A DNA stretch of 64,000 nt, taken from assembly GCA_025331565.1 (NCBI GenBank), contig JAFREQ010000039.1:4836001-4900000 (forward strand). The letters are read 5' to 3'. This stretch comes from Holacanthus passer. Taxonomy: Eukaryota; Chordata; Actinopteri; Pomacanthidae. Each line of letters opens with the position of its first letter. Positions within the stretch are counted from its first letter, which is position 1. The notes beneath the pieces were generated by a model. That model worked only from the letters and a program-made list of their open reading frames with translations, searched no databases and was not told where the DNA came from. Shown one piece after another: positions 33,849 through 45,800 of this stretch. The position numbers and the translations under genes were made by a program.

Positions 33849-36800
33849 ATGGCTCTCCGCAGATCCCCCTCCTCCACCTGCGCAGGTGAGTAACGTATAG
33901 GAAACACAGCAGGGCTCTCCTTTTGTGTGGCCTGTCCAAGTCTGTCCCTCCCGTATCCTCAGCCGAACAAAAAGGGCACACGCAGACAGGACCACCGTAG
34001 AGTACCCGCCTATTGTCCCTTCCCATTTCCCCCAGTGTGTGTGTGTGTGTGTGTCAGTGTCAGCAGGCCGTGTGGGGCGGCCGTCAACAGCCGGCTCTTT
34101 ACGGCAGGCGGGGTATTCGGTTGCAGTTTAATTTGATCATTCATTCAGGCCCCTCTGTGCTGATGCAGCGCCCTCGTTGATCTCAGCTCCCATTTTGCCA
34201 CATTTGAACAGAATCAGTTTTTTTGAGGACGACACGTCTCAGACACGTGCTCCCTAAAGCTCGAGCAGGGCTGTAATCCCAGGTCAGTTTACACGGCTGA
34301 CTGCTGCTGTGCTTTGCTGTAGGTGAGGCCGGGAAGCTGGTGTGGTTGAATTCAAATGATGGTTTTAGTGAAACAGCAAGATAATGATAACATTCTCAAA
34401 CAAAGCAGCCGCTGTTCTGAAACCGCCCGAGCCGAGAAGCCGAGTTCAGAAGAAGCAACTTGTGCGTTGCAGTGCATTTTCATGGGGCCGCTCGGGGGAA
34501 TCATTTTGAAAACGATGCAGGCAGGCGATATTGACTGTGGCAGGGGAATGATTTTGGCAGCTCTGGGACATCAGGATTTACTATCGAGCCTCCTGCAAGG
34601 TTTTATGTTCCAAAGTCATTATAATAATAATATATCCTTGATGGGAGATGGCCCATTGATAGCCAATAATGACGCTCCAGCTGTTGCACACGCAGCCCTC
34701 CTTTGGCAGCCGAGCCGGGCTTCTGCGTAGTTTGTTTACTAAGAATAGCACATGTGGAAAGTTGTATCAGCGCTGTTTTTATGGAAAATTAAAGACCCCC
34801 TCCAGACATCATTGAGACACATAAAAAAAATATTGTGCTTGGAATAGCAATTTGTATCTGATAGGGGTTTTCCTCAAAAACTATTAATTAGTTGGGAATC
34901 TTTAAAATGTCATCTACTCCAGAATCTATGAATATGCAAATGTTTTTCTACTATATATTTAACTACAAGACTCCTATTCTGCTGAAAAGTCCATTTTAAA
35001 TTTAAGTGCACTTGTTTCAGGTTTCCACACCCCACTTGTGTAAGTTGCATATTGGACCATGACTGACCTCCAGATTAGTTGATGACACAAAATCCAGCTT
35101 ACAGGTGTTAGACTCAGATTTAAAGCTTCCCCTGTGGAGCTTTCTTGTAAACAAACAAAAGTCATGTTTACATTTACTCGCCAAAACTCATTATATGAAT
35201 CGTTCACTAACATGTTGAATGCACGTCCTTCCTCATGAAACATTTGCAAAGTTCATTTTTTTAAAAAGTATTTTAAATGTGTGCATGAGACAAACAAAAC
35301 CCACTCACAGAGGAACAGCTCCGCAGCGCTACTGGAGGTCAAACATTCCACAGAGAACCTTTAACGTGAGCTCGGAGAAACTTTTGTCCCTTCAGTAGAT
35401 TCCAACTTTGCACGTACAACTTTCTGCACAGTAACATCCAAGAAACATAAAGCAAAGCCCTTTTTATAATAAGGACAAAATTCTTATACATTTTAGTGAA
35501 GTTAAAGTTAATGCTTTGAAAATAGATATGGCAGATCTTGTGATCACTTCAAAACGCTGACAGTCTTCACAGCTGTAATGTGCAAGTATTTTAGCTTAAT
35601 TAAAATGGCAATAACATAAAAGCAAAATCAGACAGGGTTAAAAATGTGTGACTGCATCTTGGCAGAGGCTCCCATACAATCAGCGAGCCGCAGCTGAGAC
35701 AGCATGCGATAAAAGCATCAGCATTAAGTCTCCGCGCTGTGCCGCTGCCCATTAGCTGTTCCTTGAAAGATGCCCTTTGTGTCTGCCATTAGAAATGACT
35801 GTGAAAATAGGTGTTCATGTTACACAATCCATCCGAGGAAACAGAGGCTGTGTGAAATTCTGACGGGTTCTCACATGAAGCAGCATTCTGAGGAAACCGT
35901 GGAAGCTTTTTCGCATTAAAAGGGGAGAGAGAGGTAAAAGTTAAACCCGCGTTTAGAATATTTCTTTCACCCTGTGAGAGGAAATCTATTATTGGATGTG
36001 ATGACAGAGCAACATAAATGTCACAATATGCAATCTCTGAGCAAAAATAAATATGACTGCATATTTTCCAACATATTACACTAAATGAAGCATTCTGACA
36101 GCTGATATCACTTCATGAGAGAGAAGATGCAAATTCCAAATTCAGTGTGTGAAATACCCCCAAACCTACTTTGGGAATCTCGACTCCAGACGTTTTCCGA
36201 TCGGACAAAATGTACTTGCTCAATCCATTTTATCACCTGCTTGATTTTCAAATCCAGAAACATTCAACCTCATTTTGCTTTCCTCTGATGCCCTGCTTTA
36301 TACACAAGAGGGATTTTCTCATTCAATGTCCCCTCCTACCAAATTCAAACTGGCGACCTTCCAGTCGCAGGCCTGCCTCTCTAACCTCCAGGCTACTGCG
36401 CTGCTGTCAAGTGAGCTGTGAGGGGAACAGGAACACAACTGTTGACAGAAAATATCTTTCCTCAGAGCTCGGGAAAATGCTTCAGTAGACGTTCTCAAAA
36501 ATGTCCCCCCCCTCCTCCCTCCTTGACCTGGCTGACAGATCTCACGGTCATACCATAAGTGTGTGCATAAGAGAGAGAGAGAGAGAGCAATAGGATGAAA
36601 TAGAGAGAGAGCTGTCCATTGTGCTGAAATGAGAGCACAGCACGTGGCCCGGTGTGTTACTATGGCTACAGATGTCTGTATCCCTAAAATAACCATACAC
36701 ACATAGTAACCTTATTGCAAATGAAGAAAAAAGTCAATCTCTTAGTCCTTAGTTGGATTGATGAAAGATGGAGAAATGTTTTGTCGCCACTGCACTTAAA

Positions 36801-39800
36801 GTTGCCGGAGGAAATGTTCAACACTACAAAGGCTGAGCAACAAGTGATCTGCTGCTGCACGGTGTACAAAACAAAATGAAGACTTTTACACCATTTGCAA
36901 TATATATATATTTTTTGTCTCGCGCTTTTTCTTCTCTCTTTGTGTTCTTTGTGTTTGGAGGAGAGCGATTGTGGAGAAGTTGGCTCCACGCGCCGTGTTT
37001 GTGATTGACTGACGCACGCATCAATTTGCACGGCTGTGAAACAAAGCTCCACTACAACGCCACATTGCATGTTTGTGGCTCCATTAACAATGGAGCGGCG
37101 ACTGGAGAAATCGTGAGAGTGCACCACAAAGCGAGGGGTTTGATGAGAAAACGGCCCTCCAACCTTACTTGGAAAGTGTGTGTGAGGAAGTTAATGCTCT
37201 CTGCTGTCTTAATGGCATATCTCAAGATGCTTCTGAGCAAGGCACTTAATCCCTCAAACGCTCCACTGGGGCTGTTTCATAGCTACAAATGCTGTTTATA
37301 CTGGGCAGCTTCCATGTGTACAGTCTTTCTCTTACTATAGTATAGCAGCAGGCAGATAGCTCAGCTAACACAAAGACTGGAAATGGGAAAATGGCCTTTA
37401 TGACTCCAACTCTAAGATCACTAACACATTATATCTTGGTTGTTTCATCCATACAAAAACTAAACCAGATGACAGGTTGTAGTTTTATGGGGGTTATGAC
37501 TGTTTCTTGGCACCACCTCCACCTCTTTTTCTTAACAGATTGAACAAATGAGATATAAGGTGATAGTTTTGAGGCTTTGTGCTGAGTCAAGCTCATTGGC
37601 TGTCGCCAGTAAATCTTATGGGCAAATATGAGAGTGGCGCTGATCTTCTCATCTACCTCTTGGCAAAAAAGCTAAAAAGCTTATTCCCCAAAAATGTTGA
37701 TAGAGAAAACTATTGATGGAGGTCAGCGAGTTGCAGGGCAGAGACAAATCTTTTCAACCAAAATGTGCGATAATTACATTTATTGTCAAGCTGCCGTCTG
37801 AGTTGTTTTATGATAGATGTTTGTGTCCGTTTTATGACAGCGTTGAAGTGCAGAAGTGTGAGGCGAGCTTGGAAAGTAGAAGTGTGGCTCAAAGAAAGCT
37901 GCACAGGACAAAGATGTGAAAATACACCTGAATCGATACAGGTGAATCATCCAAGAAGCTCTGGTTTCACTTTGGTGTTTGGTCCCTGGTGGGGAATATT
38001 TACGCAGAGTGAACTGGACCCTCTGCCTATAGAAGTAGCTCTTCACCACCTCCGTGTTTTAGTGACTGACATAACAATACATCATCCCTTCAAACCTTCA
38101 AAATGTTACTGTTATATCTCAGCCTGTAGTCGCCTCATGCAGTCTTAAACGACCAAATGTCAAGATGCTTCATCCTGAGTTATAATCATTTGCATTGCTC
38201 TTAAATTCCAAAAATAAATGTCTTCCAGACACATGGACCAACGGTGCAAACTTCATCCGAGTGGCCACGGCCCTCAGCGAGTCTTCCTCCATCCACAGCG
38301 ATGCCCTCTTCCACCTGACCAAGGACATGTCCGGGGTGGGACTGGACCCCATGTCCTACAGCATCCTGGAGCCCGAGCCTTATAAAGACGAACCCTGGGC
38401 TGAGGAATCACAAAGTTTGTTACAGGTGATTAAAGGGCCAGAGGAAGTGTGTGTGTGTGTGTGTATGTATGTATGTGTGTCTTGCTCAAAGACACTTGGA
38501 GCAACTTGTAAAAATAAGTTAATCATGTAATATTTCCTGTGTGGGTAATGCATTTCACCGCATTGCATCATTTCATGAGTTAGCATAAAATAGAAAAAAA
38601 AAATCTCATTAGACTATTAGAATCTGTGATGATGATGGAGGGAGCTGCAGCCTCTCAAATTTCCAATTCTTTCAAAATAAGGGTTGTAACAGAGACATTT
38701 AGTTTTTAAAGCAGTTTTGACCTGATTTTGAGGAGAAACACACGAGTTCAAGGTTAATGTTAGTTTAGGGAAAAGACTTGAGGATGAAGGCTGATATTAG
38801 AAATAGGTTAATGGTAAAGCCTGGGGTGAGTGCTGCCTCTGAAGATGTGTGTGTGTGTCATTGAGTGTGTCTATTTTTTTTTTTTTAGTTCTGTTTGGAT
38901 GATTTCCTATCAAATGCACAGAAATATAAGCAATGCTTCAAATGCATTTCATACACACTTGCCTCTGTGATCATGGTGTAACACATGTCTCTGTCCAAGT
39001 TCCATCAGTGAGCTGTCAAAGCGGCCAAGCCTCTCTGCACACTGCAAAAAATATCCGTCTTGGCGCTTCATTTTTTAAAATGAGAGCGAGCGAGAGACAC
39101 ATTTTCTGTTAATACATTTAAAAATAATACAAGAACAGTTATATGTAGTTTCACATTTTTTTTGCAAACCAGCTTGTGCTGAAACCACACATGACATAAT
39201 TACATTTTTTTCACCAATTTATTTAAAAAAATAACACAAACAAAAACCCCTAAAACGTCATGTTGAAACTCAGCGTGGAGCCTGAGCGGCGCACCGGAGG
39301 CGTTGACATTTTTTACAGTGTGCGGAGCGCGCCGCGTGCCAGCAGCGCCGGCGGTGCGCAGGCTGCAGCCTCCAGATCCCTCAGTTGGATGATGGGGATC
39401 ACCAGCATGTGATCGGGCTGCTCAAGTCTGTGTGCGCACATCCTCCTCTGACACAAAACGATGTGATGTGGTGCTGCTGATCTGAGCTGCTGCCCCGGAC
39501 TGTGGACTAAACTGGACTGACCTGTAGGGAGGAGGGGAGGGGGGGAGATGATGATGATGATGGGGATGAAGGTGAAGATGATGATGGTGAATCCGGCTGT
39601 TTTGCTCTGCGCAGACCAACTTTCACTCCCTCTCTTCTTCTTCTTCCTCTTCTTCTTCTTCTTCTTCTCCTTCTCTGTGTGTCTCTGAAGCGCAACAGCA
39701 TGCAGATCTCCACGACTGAAGACAAGATCCCAGTAAGTACACCAGTGTCCATCCACCACCTTTGAGATCTGTGATCAATCTGTGTCAACATCTTTAAGAT

Positions 39801-42800
39801 CCACTGAAATAATTTCCATCATCACCTATCAGCTACTGTTCTAGATGTGAATCTGTAACTATGATATATAGTGATGATGATGATTACTTGGCTACTACAA
39901 GTTGGATTATTTAATGGTGTCAGCAAAAAGGTGAGGTTTTCTTAAATGGATTTATAACCTTCTGGGAACCTTCAGGGAACGTCCCCCTGAGGTTCTGATA
40001 AGCATCTGGGAACCTTCTTGAAACTAGGTAGGCTGAACCAGATGGGAATCGTCCCAGTACTTTCTAAAAAAAGTGTCAGCAAACAGAAAGCCTTTGGGGA
40101 AAGTTCCAGGAGTGTGAAGGTAGTGGTGCGTTCTGTGGAGAGTACTTGTACTGTATGTCTCAGCAGGTGAAAACTTCCAGTGGATATTATTATTTTACTT
40201 GGCAGTAGACTGGTATTGTGTTTCCAAGCTGTGCACAGTGAATCTAGTTTGATTGATTATAGGTACTAAGAATTACAGATTCCAGAAAAATATTCAAAAT
40301 CCTCTGTTGTTTCACATCTTTTGATTATGCACAGCTCTTTAAACATCGATGTTAGTTTTACAGTCAGACAAAAGTCTCTAGTCTCTGGATGCTTTTTGTT
40401 CAATATACGGAGCATGGATGTAAATCAGACATGTCAGACCGAGTTTGGCATTTGGACACAACCCATGCAAATGAATAATAAAGGTGTAAATTGTTCCAAC
40501 CAACACTTGCAAGGAAGATATGCACATTTTCTATTTGGATAAACCCTTTGAGATGGAGCATCTTGTTTTTGAGGGGTTCCCAACAAACATCACAATAATG
40601 ACATAACAAGAGCTGAGTGACAAAATAAAAAAAAAAAAATGAAATTACAATGATGCCCATCAATCAAGTCCAAGACGGTGCACGCCCACGGCATCATTAG
40701 AAGAAGTTCAATCAGCCTAAATAAGTGAAAACACCTGTGTGGGAGGACCATGGATGCCTGGGGGCTTTTAAATATTTTAGCTAATCTGGCTTTGGAAGCA
40801 ACAAAGCATGTGGCCATATTTCATGTGACATCAGATCCAAGCTGAACTTCATGTTGACTGACAGTAAGTGAATCCCATACGCTGCGTTTTCTGATGTGTC
40901 TGTATGTGATGTTTGTTTAAGAAGGGCGGTGCAGTAAGAGGAAATGTACGTTTTTGTATCGTACACACAAACAATATGAGCCTACTGGATCCTTCAGCAA
41001 CACTATCATGGTGATGTTGTGTCGTGTAAGTTTACAGGGCTTCAAGTTGGGACATATCTAACATGCCAACAGCTTTTTTTTTATTCCAGCCAGGTTATCT
41101 AATATTGTACACTAACATAATTAAAGTGGCTATGATCACTGTTTTATACAACAACGTATCAAGCGTCAATGTGAGAACAGTGTGTGAGAGGGGTCACACT
41201 GATGAACCTGCAAGGAATTATCACCTGAATCTGCTGCTCCCCTCGGCTTTATGAAGCTTTATAGTGAGTTTCAGCTCTTTGTTCGGCTGTCTGATCCATG
41301 CATTTGCTGCTTTGGTTCAGTCTCTCTGCCCTCATGGTGTTGTTGTCTGCAAAGGAGCTCTGAAAACCCACTGTGCACTACCTGCTAACAGCAGGTAAAC
41401 ATAGTGGAGCTTTTAGCAGCTGCAGAGGCAACAATAGAGGCCACAACAGAGCTAAATGAAGGCCGACTGCTGATGTTAGTTTGTAAATGCTGGATGTAAA
41501 ACTTTTTTTTTTTGGCAAAGTTCGCCATTATCAGCTGAAATGGTGTGATGAAAGTTCAATGGCGTGTTCACAACTTGTTTCTGCTGCCCCCAAGTGACCA
41601 ACAAACAACATGTTGCAGGCTTAAAGCATTTCTTGAAGAATGTAGAGGATATTTTTCCTACACATGTAAAAGATAATTGAAGCACAGATAAAGAAACCTG
41701 CACTAGCATTTATTCTGTTTAAGCAAGATGCAACCAGTGGTGGCGCTATAGTGACAATAGTTTCAGACCAAAACATGTGAAAAATTTAGCTACTACGATC
41801 TGCTCCTTGGAATAAATTTATCTGGACTTGATCTACTTATCCATCCAATTTATGTAAGTGATGTTGCATTATTTATTATTTCAACAAAGTAAAAACATAA
41901 TGACTTTTATGCGATCTAGCTAAACAAGCTTGCATAGGTTCCTCTTACGGTGAAATATAATTCCATTTTAGCCTATTTTTCTCATTATATATCGCACTTT
42001 CCTGAGAAGTCCGGTCAAGGCCCAGAAGACATCCCAACAGTTCATCTGGTTTTGAGCAAGAGGACTTTCATGAGGCTGTTGTTGCAAAGACACATTGTAG
42101 GCTGAAGTTATCGATCGTCCTTTTATTAGTCTAATTCCAACAAATGAATTCAGCTGATTGTGAGTTGAGAGTTTAATAGACAGTAGCATACATCATATTT
42201 TGGAAACCTGTTCTGCTGATAAGTAAGAAACCATCTCTCAGGAAGTTAAAAAATATCCCACCATGCCCAGAGCCTATAGAGTGTTCCCTCTTGTGCCCTC
42301 CATGTTTAGTCTCTCTCTCTGCTTTCCCTTCGTCTAAATAAAGAACCAAACAGCCAAAGGTGAGCTGACTGCCCACTCTGCTGCTGAAGGTTCTCACTTC
42401 AGTGTTTTTGAGAACCTGCCAAAAGCCACTTGTGTTTGCGTGTGCTGACAGTGCAATAGATGTTTAAGTTTCATTCAAACGGTTCTTACATAACTCCACT
42501 GCTGCTTCAAGCTTCTGTGCTGTCTTTAAACTATTTATTAGATTGATTGTGATACCTTGTTGTGATTATTTTAAACAAGTGAGAGTATGATGGAGAAGGC
42601 TGGTTTGATTTTTGATTTCTTCTTGCTACAGGTTGTGGGTTCGCCCTCAAGCCCTCAGGGCAGCGGCGAAGGCCTTTGCTTTTCTGATGGCCGGCGGAAA
42701 GTCGACTACGTCCTGGTCTTCCATCAGCGACGGCACAGCTCCATACGATCTCCTACCAGCACCTCGGTTTCACACGACAGGCTATCCATCGTGTCCAACG

Positions 42801-45800
42801 GCAACTTCCCCCCATCGGTGGGCTCGGATGCGGCGGCAGGAAGAGGAGGCGGTGTACCCGGAGGAGACGCCGCGAGTGTCGGCGAGGTGTTCATGGAGCT
42901 CGGCGGCGCAGGAGGGAACGAGCCGACGGAGCCCGCCGACCACGAGATGCGTCTAATCAGACAGGAGTTTGAAGCCAACCTGCTGGAGGCCGGCCTGGAG
43001 ATCGAGAGAGACCGAGAGGTGAGTGTACATGTACGGCCACACTAATGTCCATGTTCTCCTCTTCCTCTCTTCTCCAAGTTGCATAGCTTTTACTTTATAA
43101 TAATATATTGTTATGTGGTGATTTTGGTGAAAACTCTTCCTTGTTGTTGGAGTCAGAACCTTGTGCATTTGCTCGTTGTTTGTCTTCCAGACAGCTGGAA
43201 CAATATAAGTCAATTTATGTCATTTAAAGTCCTAGTTTGTCAACCAAGTGTTAAATCATCCTTAAATGCCCTTAAACACACACACTAGGAAAAGTTTTAG
43301 TTAACGCAGCCCTCGCTCTCGACTGCATTGGCATTCAACAATAGTCGCCTCAGTTTTCACTGTGATGGATTGGCTGTTGTTTTTAGTGCCATTGTTTTCT
43401 GAACTGAAGTATGAAAGGTAGAAACATTTGATTTATTAATGTCACCAGCCCACTGTGCTGAAGGTTCAAGAACAAACAAACTTCTTGACATCACCCTAAG
43501 TCTAATATTCACTTTCCTTTGTATCTGTATCTGTTTTGGTCTCCACCAGCTTCTGAGGGAAACATCTGTCTCTACAGCTGCTAAATGTTCATCAGGTCGT
43601 CGTAGCGTACAATATGTTTATCAGAGTTTTATCTCTGGAAACCGCTGTGTGTTGCTGCTGGAAACAGAAGTGATGAGAGCAGTGAGAGTGAAGCAAAAAA
43701 GTCGAATGGAGAACTGCAGAGTCAGGTGATAATTCTCTGTTGGTCCGTCCTTCTGAGGGATGATTTTACATTACATGAAGTCATTCTTAGCACAGCTTTA
43801 AGTAAACTATAGAGCAGTTGTAGGTAATAGTCAACCAGTGGTTGTTGGTAGATGACGATGTTGAACTGTTTGATATTCGGAAAAAGCATTCTCCTATAAT
43901 AAGATGAGCAATTATTGTTAATCAGGATTATAATTTCAGACGTTAACTAGCAGCCTGTGGCTTGATTCACAAAATAAACACTAGTTTTTACTGACAGGAT
44001 TTTGTACAATAAACCTCCACAAAGGATCTGATGTAACTCCGTCTTGAACTATTTAAGGTGAGCGCCTACATAGGAACCTGGCTCAGATGGTAGAGAAAGA
44101 GATGGGTGAGACTCAAGGTGTTGTTAAGGATATATAAGGTGGCTATTACACCAGCGAGAGCCTGGTGTCATGAAGAGGTTTCTATAAGATTTTATTCCCC
44201 TCATTAAAATGAAAATATTTCTCCTCAACCACAAATATGAAAAATCAAAAAGATCACACTATCATCAAACTCATATTATCTATCATCTATCATTTATTTC
44301 AATTGACCTTTTTGACCTCTTTCAGCAGAGTTAACCCATATTAAACCATGATCATCTCACAGAAATGCTCAAGGGGATAAACACTCCCACGATGGCTTCT
44401 GTCTTGGAGGAAAAGAAAAGTTTAAGTTCACCAAAAGAAAGACAGACACGACAGGATTTTTTTTTTTGATAACACCAAATCTTCCTAAAAATGGACCTCC
44501 GCGACAAAAGTCTTAGATAGAAAATCCTTCACAAAGTATTTAAAGAAGTTTTGTGTCAGGGTTTGTATCCAGGGCAACGGAGGAATGCGTAACTCGGTGC
44601 GAGCTGCACCCGAACCTGCAAACCTGAGGAACAGAAAAACATCAAGTCTGATGAGTCATTCAGCCTTGTTCCTTCTTCTAGAAACACTTGCTGGAAGACA
44701 AAGGAAACCTTACATCAACAATGTTTACTGCCAATAGTGTGGATCTGTGTTGACTCTATGGTAGCTTTAAAGACTGACGACTGATCTGCATGATCAAAAT
44801 ATATCAGACACACCATTCTGCCATTTTGCAGGACAAGATTAGACCAAAGCTGTGGAGCTCCGAACATGTGAACTGAAAACGGAAAAGCATTTTAATTGCA
44901 TATTCTCAAAACATATAATTACTTCCTCAGACACAATGGAAATATAGTGAGGTCAGTTCTGAACTCTCTTCATGTTTGTTTGAAGAAGATTTACATTCCT
45001 GCATGGTCCAGTTTTGCGACATGAATTCAAATCATAAATGACTGTAGCTTATTTGGCCAAATCAATCAACTGTGTTCCCACCCATGATGCAGACATTTAA
45101 TTACCCTCGATGTTGCCACGCACAGTCCACTGTTCCTTGCAGATGGAAAATAGAACCAGAGAGAAGGGTTAAAGCCGCATTAAGAGTCATAGCTTGAAAG
45201 TGCAAAGCATTAAACACACATTTAGTTTACTGCAGGAAAGAAATAGCTTAATTTAATAAAGCTAGGCCTATCTATGGCTTCTATCTTAATAATGCTGAAA
45301 GCACATCAGTTGTACTTTTCTCAAGCAGCAAAGCCACTGACTCAGTTTCTAATCACATCAAATTTCTCCCAAACGTCCAACTTGGTTTTTGACGATGCTT
45401 TGTCCAAAATTTCCTATTCACCACTGGCTATTTCTTCCTTTATGCCATCCATTTTGATGTACCAGCCCACAGCTGCCCTACATCATTGTCGGATCAGCGA
45501 CGATCCATTATTTGGCTGGAAGTGAACTGAGAGGTCAAAGGTCGTCTTGTAGGCTTTTACAATAAAAAAAATCCTGGTGGCTGATTAGGCTTGATGATAT
45601 ATTAGTGTAGATTACGGCACAATCATTTTCATTTCTGATATCTCCAGGAAAAAAACTATTTTTGTCTTCACCCACTGCCCACCCGTGTTTATTTTTACTC
45701 GTGCCTGTACCTGTGAATTAATATATATATATTTTTACCTGTTTACCCGTTTTCTGACCATGATTCAGATACTTACACACCAGACTTCTTCTTCATGTGA

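Larger units (their letters stand above)
33886..38228 (+). other. ano2 intron 1 (4.3 kb)
   Basis: It holds a GT tract (34035-34054), a tRNA-type SINE head on the minus strand (36341-36406), a GA tract (36570-36587) and a SINE-core-like fragment (37231-37284). The stretches 34,500-34,730 and 35,640-35,800 are more GC-balanced than their surroundings and could be conserved non-coding elements, but this cannot be tested here. Confidence 0.6.
38426..42631 (+). other. ano2 introns 2 and 3 with a CpG-rich segment
   Basis: Around the small exon 39691-39732. Contents: GT/GTAT repeats at 38447-38480, a CpG-rich block at about 39,270-39,370, a CTT-rich tract at 39632-39672, and otherwise AT-rich DNA with no other gene. 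Confidence 0.6.

Noticed and set aside
36341..36406. Possible tRNA gene
   Set aside because: A and B box-like motifs are degenerate and the acceptor and anticodon stems do not form; better explained as a SINE head.
36319..37127. Two overlapping minus-strand frames of 127 and 147 codons in ano2 intron 1
   Set aside because: The first covers the SINE head and GA repeat; the second is low-similarity sequence without start or splice context.
39313..39791. Minus-strand Arg/Lys- and Pro/Ser-rich frames of up to 148 codons
   Set aside because: They are translations of the CTT and GAT repeats opposite the ano2 exon.
42587..42631. ATG upstream of ano2 exon 42632 (MMEKAGLIFDFFLLQ) as a protein start
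   Set aside because: It lies in intron sequence ending in a good acceptor (gctacag); anoctamin similarity starts after it. It stays a remote possibility as a further alternative start.
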